Shown here: positions 4,512-8,198 of the stretch, in pieces
Layout: each line of letters starts with the position of its first letter
Position numbering within the stretch: the first letter of the stretch is position 1
Made by a program: the position numbers and the translations under genes
Notes under the pieces: model-generated
Told to the model about the DNA's origin: nothing
What the model saw: the letters and a program-made list of their open reading frames with translations, nothing else
Databases searched by the model: none
Source: Pseudomonadota bacterium
GTDB lineage: Bacteria; Pseudomonadota; Gammaproteobacteria; Xanthomonadales; Xanthomonadaceae
Assembly (NCBI GenBank): GCA_023423235.1
Contig: JAFAFY010000227.1
Span: 1-8,198, forward strand
Direction: 5' to 3'
Length of the DNA: 8,198 bases

Positions 4512-6890
4512 AGCGAAAACTGGCTCCGCCAGCATGTCAGCACCGATGCGACCCGCGAGCAGCTGGCTGCGACCCTGACGGCGATCGGCCTGGAAGTCGA
4601 AGAGATCACGCCGTTGGGCGAGGCGCTGGATGGCGTGGTGGTGGCGCGCATCGTCTCGGCCGACAAGCATCCCGAGGCCGACCGCCTGCAGGTCTGCCAG
4701 GTCGATGCCGGCCAGGGCGAACTGCTGCAGATCGTCTGCGGCGCGCCTAACGCGCGCGCGGGCCTGGTCGCGCCGCTGGCGACCGTCGGCACGCGCATCG
4801 GCGATTTGACGATCAAGGCGGCAAAGCTGCGCGGGGTCGAGTCCAATGGCATGCTGTGCTCGGCGAAGGAGCTTGGCATCGACGCCGATGCGTCCGGCCT
4901 GCTGGAACTGCCCGATGACGCGCCGGTCGGCACGCCGCTGGCGGCGTACCTGGGCCTGCCCGACGCGAGCATCGAGCTCAAGCTCACGCCCAACCGCGCG
5001 GACTGTTTCAGTGTGCGTGGCATCGCGTTCGACGCCGCCGCAGCGCTCGGCAGCCATGTTGCCGCGCTGGATGCCGCGCCGGTCGCCGCGCAGTCCGACG
5101 CCCGGCTGGCGGTGACGCTGGACGCGGGCGCCGATGCGCCGCGCTACCTCGGCCGGGTCATCGAGGGCGTGGATGCCCGCCGCCCGACACCGCTGTGGAT
5201 GGCCGAGCGCCTGCGCCGCAGCGGCATCCGCCCGGTCAGCCTGCTGGTCGACGTCACCCAGTACGTGATGCTGGAGCTCGGCCAGCCGATGCATGCCTTC
5301 GACCGTGACCTGCTGCAGGGCCCGGTCGGCGTGCGCCGCGCGCGCAAGGGCGAGACGCTGAAGCTGCTCGATGGCCGCGACGCAGTGCTTGATGAACAAT
5401 TCCTGGCGATCACCGACGGCGCCGGCGCCGACCGCGTGGTCGCGCTGGCCGGGTTGATGGGCGGGTTCGACACCCGCGTCACCGAGGCCACGCGCAACGT
5501 GTTCCTGGAAGCGGCGCATTTCGCCCCCGAGGCGATCATCGGCCGCAGCCGCAGGCTGGGCCTGCACACCGATGCCGCGCACCGCTTCGAGCGCGGCGTG
5601 GACCCGGAACTGCCGGCCGCCGCGATCGAACTGGCGACGCGCCTGATCCTGGACGCCGCCGGTGGCGTGCCCGGCCCGGTGGTCGCCGCCGAACTCGACG
5701 CGCACCTGGCGCAGCCGCGGCAGATCCATTTGCGTCGCGCGCGCATGCAGCGCGTGCTGGGTCTCGGCATCGACGATGCCGAGGTCGAGCGCATCCTGCG
5801 CGCGTTGGGTCTGGACGTTGCCACGGTTGCCGACGGCTGGCAGGTCACCGCGCCCACGCGCCGCTTCGACCTGGCGATCGAGGAAGACCTGATCGAGGAA
5901 GTCGTGCGCATCCACGGCTACGATCGCGTGCCGACAACGCTGCCCGGCGGCGCGACGCGCATCGCCGCGCCCAGCGAAACCCGGCTGGGCGAGGCCGAAC
6001 TGCGCCGCCAGCTGGTCGCGCGCGACTGCCTGGAAACCGTGAACTACGCCTTCGTCGACGCGGCGCTGCTGCACGACTGGCAGCTCGATGCCGGCAGCGT
6101 GCCGCTGGCCAATCCGCTCAGCGCCGAACTCGGGGTGATGCGCACTGCGCTGCTGCCCGGCCTGGTCGAAGCATTGGGGCGCAACCTCGCGCGCCAGCAG
6201 GCGCGCGTGCGCCTGTTCGAGCTCGGCAAGGTATTCGGCGCCGCCGCGGCCGCAGGCGAGGCGCCGGTGGAAACGCTGCGTATCGCCGCCGCGGTGGCCG
6301 GCGATGCCCGCGGCGAGCAGTGGGGCGAGGCCGCGCGCGGCGCCGATTTCTTCGACCTCAAGGGTGATCTGGAAAGCCTGGCCGCGCTGGCCGGCGCCAC
6401 GCTTGAATTCAGGCTCGCGACCGCGCCCTACGGCCATCCTGGACGCTCGGCCGACGTGTTGCGCGACGGTGTGCGCATCGGCTGGATCGGCGAGCTGCAC
6501 CCGCGGCTGCTGCGCGCACGCGGCATCGACGTGCCGGTGCTGGCCTTCGAGCTGGAGGCCGAGGCCCTGCGCCAGCGCGCACTGCCGCGCGCCCGCGCGC
6601 TGTCGAAGTTCCCGTCCGTGCGCCGCGACCTTGCGGTGGTGGTGGCCGACGCCGTGCCCTGGTCGGCGCTGGAAGCCACCATCCGCGCGGCCGCCGGCCC
6701 GCTGCTGGCCGACGTGCGCCTGTTCGACCGTTATGCCGGACAGGGGGTCGAACCGGGATCGCGAAGTCTCGCCATGGGCTTGATCCTGCAGGAAAATTCC
6801 CGCACCCTGACCGACCGCGATGTGGATGCGGTGGTCGCGGACGTGATGGCCGCATTGCAGCGCACGCACGGCGCGAAGATCAGAGGCTGA
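4503..6890 (+). CDS. pheT: Phenylalanyl-tRNA synthetase beta subunit
   Basis: Tetramer partner of PheS; binds tRNA-Phe and hydrolyses mischarged Tyr-tRNA-Phe. 795 residues, the same length as the E. coli protein. Domains in order: N-terminal MKFSENWLRQHV; EMAP-type tRNA-binding fold at about residues 39-148 (VVARIVSADKHPEADRLQVC, IVCGAPNARAG, SNGMLCSAKELG); the B3/B4 editing region at about 210-380 (LLVDVTQYVMLELGQPMHAFD, TDAAHRFERGVDP); B5 at about 400-475; a catalytic-like region with RIHGYDRVPTTLP and LANPLSAELGVMRTALLPGL; and a C-terminal ferredoxin-like anticodon-binding domain from about 700 (LSKFPSVRRDLAVVV to RTLTDRDVDAVV). Start chosen by N-terminal match. It ends 19 bp before ihfA. 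Confidence 0.98.
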   Translation: MKFSENWLRQHVSTDATREQLAATLTAIGLEVEEITPLGEALDGVVVARIVSADKHPEADRLQVCQVDAGQGELLQIVCGAPNARAGLVAPLATVGTRIGDLTIKAAKLRGVESNGMLCSAKELGIDADASGLLELPDDAPVGTPLAAYLGLPDASIELKLTPNRADCFSVRGIAFDAAAALGSHVAALDAAPVAAQSDARLAVTLDAGADAPRYLGRVIEGVDARRPTPLWMAERLRRSGIRPVSLLVDVTQYVMLELGQPMHAFDRDLLQGPVGVRRARKGETLKLLDGRDAVLDEQFLAITDGAGADRVVALAGLMGGFDTRVTEATRNVFLEAAHFAPEAIIGRSRRLGLHTDAAHRFERGVDPELPAAAIELATRLILDAAGGVPGPVVAAELDAHLAQPRQIHLRRARMQRVLGLGIDDAEVERILRALGLDVATVADGWQVTAPTRRFDLAIEEDLIEEVVRIHGYDRVPTTLPGGATRIAAPSETRLGEAELRRQLVARDCLETVNYAFVDAALLHDWQLDAGSVPLANPLSAELGVMRTALLPGLVEALGRNLARQQARVRLFELGKVFGAAAAAGEAPVETLRIAAAVAGDARGEQWGEAARGADFFDLKGDLESLAALAGATLEFRLATAPYGHPGRSADVLRDGVRIGWIGELHPRLLRARGIDVPVLAFELEAEALRQRALPRARALSKFPSVRRDLAVVVADAVPWSALEATIRAAAGPLLADVRLFDRYAGQGVEPGSRSLAMGLILQENSRTLTDRDVDAVVADVMAALQRTHGAKIRG

Positions 6891-6909
6891 GGACGCAGGG
6901 GGAATCAGC

Positions 6910-7227
6910 ATGGCATTGACCAAGGCGGACATGGCCGAGAAGCTCTACGAGGAAGTGGGCTTGAACAAGCGCGAGGCGAAGGAGTTCGTCGACGCCTTCT
7001 TCGACGTGCTGCGCGAGGCGCTGCAGGGCGGGCGCCAGGTCAAGCTGTCGGGCTTCGGCAACTTCGACCTGCGGCGCAAGAACGAGCGCCCGGGCCGCAA
7101 CCCCAAGACCGGCGAGGAGATCCCGATCTCCGCGCGCACCGTGGTCACCTTCCGCCCGGGCCAGAAGCTGAAGGAACGCGTCGAGGCCTACACCGGCAGC
7201 GGCCAGGCGGGGGCGGCGAATGCTTGA
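6910..7227 (+). CDS. ihfA: Integration host factor subunit alpha
   Basis: DNA-bending nucleoid protein, acting as a heterodimer with IHF-beta (not in this window) in recombination, replication and transcription. 105 residues, slightly longer than the E. coli 99 because of a Gly/Ala-rich tail (GSGQAGAANA). It shows MALTKADMAEKLYEEVGLNK, the FVDAFFDVLREAL helix, VKLSGFGNFDLRRKNERPGRNP and the DNA-inserting beta-arm with NPKTGEEIPI. GGGGGA at 6898-6903 is the ribosome binding site, 6 nt before the ATG. The pheT-ihfA linkage is conserved in gammaproteobacteria. Its stop overlaps the start of the next gene by 8 bp, so the two are probably translationally coupled. Confidence 0.97.
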   Translation: MALTKADMAEKLYEEVGLNKREAKEFVDAFFDVLREALQGGRQVKLSGFGNFDLRRKNERPGRNPKTGEEIPISARTVVTFRPGQKLKERVEAYTGSGQAGAANA

Positions 7228-7576
7228 CCCCGGCAGCAACCGCGAGCTTCCGCCGATCCCGGCCAAGCGCTACTTCACCATCGGCGAGGTCAGCGAGCTG
7301 TGCGACGTCAAGCCGCACGTGCTGCGCTACTGGGAGACCGAGTTCCCCAGCCTCAGCCCGGTCAAGCGCCGCGGCAACCGCCGCTACTACCAGCGCCACG
7401 ACGTGCTGATGGTGCGCCAGATCCGCGGCCTGCTGTACGAGCAGGGCTACACCATCGGTGGTGCGCGGCTGCGGCTGGAAGGCGAGGGTGCCAAGCAGGA
7501 GTCGGCGCTGAGCAGCCAGATCGTGCGCCAGGTCCGGATGGAGCTCGAGGACGTACTGCAACTGCTCAAGCGGTAA
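7220..7576 (+). CDS. Small MerR-family transcriptional regulator, ligand unknown
   Basis: 118 residues. After a short leader (MLDPGSNRELPPIPAKR) comes a MerR-type winged helix-turn-helix at about residues 18-85: YFTIGEVSELCDVKPHVLRYWE, then the wing NRRYYQRHDVLMVRQIRGLLYEQGYTI. The C-terminal ~35 residues (SSQIVRQVRMELEDVLQLLKR) look like the dimerising helix. There is no effector domain and only one Cys, so metal sensing in the style of MerR or CueR is unlikely. The ATG overlaps the end of ihfA (7220-7227), with a G-rich stretch just upstream as a possible Shine-Dalgarno. Its place between ihfA and tRNA-Pro is, as far as I know, typical of xanthomonads and some other gammaproteobacteria. The target genes cannot be told from sequence. 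Confidence 0.9.
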   Translation: MLDPGSNRELPPIPAKRYFTIGEVSELCDVKPHVLRYWETEFPSLSPVKRRGNRRYYQRHDVLMVRQIRGLLYEQGYTIGGARLRLEGEGAKQESALSSQIVRQVRMELEDVLQLLKR

Positions 7577-7627
7577 GTGCGACGCGGATTGCATGGCGGA
7601 GGGCTAGGGGAATTCTCCGAGGCCCGG

Positions 7628-7633
7628 TATAAT
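7628..7633 (+). promoter_or_regulatory. -10 box of the tRNA-Pro promoter
   Basis: A perfect TATAAT lies 10 bp before the mature 5' end of the tRNA, so transcription would start at about 7640-7642 with almost no 5' leader. I see no good -35 hexamer at 16-18 bp upstream (TAGGGG at 7605-7610). Confidence 0.6.
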
Positions 7634-7643
7634 TTCCAGTTTC

Positions 7644-7720
7644 CGGGGTATAGCGCAGCCTGGTAGCGCACTTGTCTGGGGGACAAGTGGTCGTCGGTTC
7701 AAATCCGGCTACCCCGACCA
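7644..7720 (+). tRNA. tRNA-Pro (anticodon GGG)
   Basis: 77 nt with encoded CCA (7718-7720). The acceptor stem CGGGGTA (7644-7650) pairs with TACCCCG (7710-7716). D stem is GCGC/GCGC. The anticodon arm is CTTGT / ACAAG around CTGGGGG, giving anticodon GGG (7678-7680), which reads CCC and CCT. The T arm is GTCGG TTCAAAT CCGGC. The gene is complete despite phage-derived DNA starting within about 75 bp of its 3' end, as expected when an integrase rebuilds the tRNA end. Confidence 0.98.
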
Positions 7721-7739
7721 AATTAGGGTTACGAATCAG

Positions 7740-7771
7740 CGGCTTGCAGCTTCCACTGCAGGCCGTTTTTT
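7740..7771 (+). terminator. Rho-independent terminator of tRNA-Pro
   Basis: CGGCTTGCAG (7740-7749) pairs with CTGCAGGCCG (7756-7765) through 10 bp including one T-G wobble, with a 6-nt loop, followed by six T (7766-7771). It lies 19 nt after the tRNA. Because it sits past the presumed att core, it may be either original host DNA or element-borne. Confidence 0.85.
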
Positions 7772-7778
7772 CGTTCTA

Positions 7779-7797
7779 CACCCTATTTTCACCCTAT
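7779..7797. repeat. Two CACCCTAT direct repeats, 11 bp apart
   Basis: CACCCTAT occurs at 7779-7786 and 7790-7797, one helical turn apart, and overlaps the stop codon of the integrase remnant. A third, inverted copy of the core (TAGGGT) is at 7724-7729. Such short repeats beside an att site could be integrase arm-type or excisionase sites; this is a guess from position. Confidence 0.35.
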
Positions 7798-7883
7798 CGC
7801 GCGAGCGTCAAACCGGTTTCGATGTCGCTCCACGGCACCTCGTGGCCCTCCAGATAGACGGTCGTCATCGCCTCGCTGGAGTG
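7794..7883 (-). pseudogene. C-terminal remnant of a phage tyrosine-recombinase integrase
   Basis: Read on the minus strand, 29 codons and a TAG stop remain. They begin HSSEAMTTVYLEGHEVPW and end SDIETGLTLAR. The H-(S/R)-S...T..Y pattern is the catalytic His box and the tyrosine nucleophile (Tyr codon at 7854-7856), and the tail GHEVPW..IE.GL is familiar from prophage integrases. Beyond His the frame no longer resembles an integrase (the usual Gly of GH is Cys), so everything upstream, including both catalytic Arg boxes, is gone. It ends 73 bp from the tRNA-Pro gene and reads toward it. Confidence 0.8.
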
Positions 7884-8198
7884 ACACGCAGCAGTACGCC
7901 AAGCGCGTCATCGCATCGGTCGGGCGGGTCAACTCACAGCGCATGCGCCGCGGCACGCTGGACGACATCGACTGGCAGGCGGTTTTCCGCACGGTCTCGA
8001 GGATACGTGGCGCGCCGATCTACATCACCAAGCCCGGGTCGTGCTGCATCGAGCACATTTGCGCGCAGATACGCCGCCGGCACGCGATGACGCCGCTCGG
8101 CTTGGTGGTGCTGGAGTACCTGCAACTGGTCGAGATCGTCACCGGCAAGGGCGAGAACTATTCGGTCGGGATAGGCCGCGTCACGCGTTCGCTGGTGA
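7883..8198 (+). pseudogene. Truncated DnaB-type replicative helicase, phage-derived; runs off the window
   Basis: The frame is open from about 7883 to the window end, about 105 codons, and matches the middle of the DnaB C-terminal ATPase domain: DTQQYAKRVIASVGRVNSQR, GTLDDIDWQAV, GAPIYI, then the Walker B strand LGLVVLEYLQL and the end of the ISRSLK-like segment as VTRSLV. The N-terminal domain and the Walker A loop are absent, so it cannot be an active helicase. The Walker B acid, normally Asp in DYLQL, is Glu here, and the stretch before it (PGSCCIEHICAQIRRRH) is eroded. It faces away from the tRNA and starts where the integrase remnant ends. An ATG at 7934 is in frame but is not a credible start. 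Confidence 0.75.

Noticed and set aside
4488..6932. 814-codon open frame on the minus strand
   Set aside because: Mirror of pheT in a high-GC genome: the opposite frame lacks stops by codon bias. Its translation is Arg/Ala/Gln-rich with no recognisable domain, while the plus strand is an unmistakable PheT.
7789..7992. 67-codon minus-strand frame over the phage junction
   Set aside because: It is in a different frame from the integrase remnant and opposes the DnaB remnant; both neighbouring frames show real family similarity, this one does not.

Overview
The window is a high-GC chromosomal segment whose gene order (thrS, infC, rpmI, rplT, pheS, pheT, ihfA, merR-like gene, tRNA-Pro) and protein sequences fit a gammaproteobacterium of the Xanthomonadaceae/Lysobacteraceae (Lysobacter, Luteimonas or Xanthomonas type). 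This assignment rests on recognising the proteins and the gene order. No search was run.

Layout. Positions 1-1604 hold the 3' five-sixths of thrS. infC follows, and probably starts at an ATT codon at 1695 rather than at the upstream ATG at 1671. A 426-bp gap (2217-2642) holds several strong hairpins, a terminator-like GNRA hairpin, and a good sigma70-type promoter (2431-2459) that probably drives rpmI-rplT from a structured leader. A hairpin with the rplT stop codon in its loop and a rho-independent terminator or attenuator separate rplT from pheS. pheS and pheT are split by a 107-bp inverted-repeat element built from GTGATTS heptads, and the pheT start codon lies in a second small hairpin. 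ihfA and a small MerR-type gene follow and overlap by 8 bp. A tRNA-Pro(GGG) gene with its own -10 box and terminator closes the core block.

Right end (7794-8198). Directly past the tRNA is a prophage scar: the last 29 codons of a tyrosine-recombinase integrase on the minus strand, abutting a 5'-truncated DnaB-type helicase fragment on the plus strand. Both are broken, which suggests an element that entered at the tRNA-Pro gene and later lost the DNA between these two genes.

Functionally the core is a translation cluster (two aminoacyl-tRNA synthetases, initiation factor IF3, ribosomal proteins bL35 and uL20) plus the nucleoid protein IHF-alpha and an uncharacterised regulator. I do not see a new multi-gene system. 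The unusual material is in the non-coding structure: the infC start, the rpmI leader, the pheS-pheT repeat and start-codon hairpin, and the tRNA-linked phage junction.
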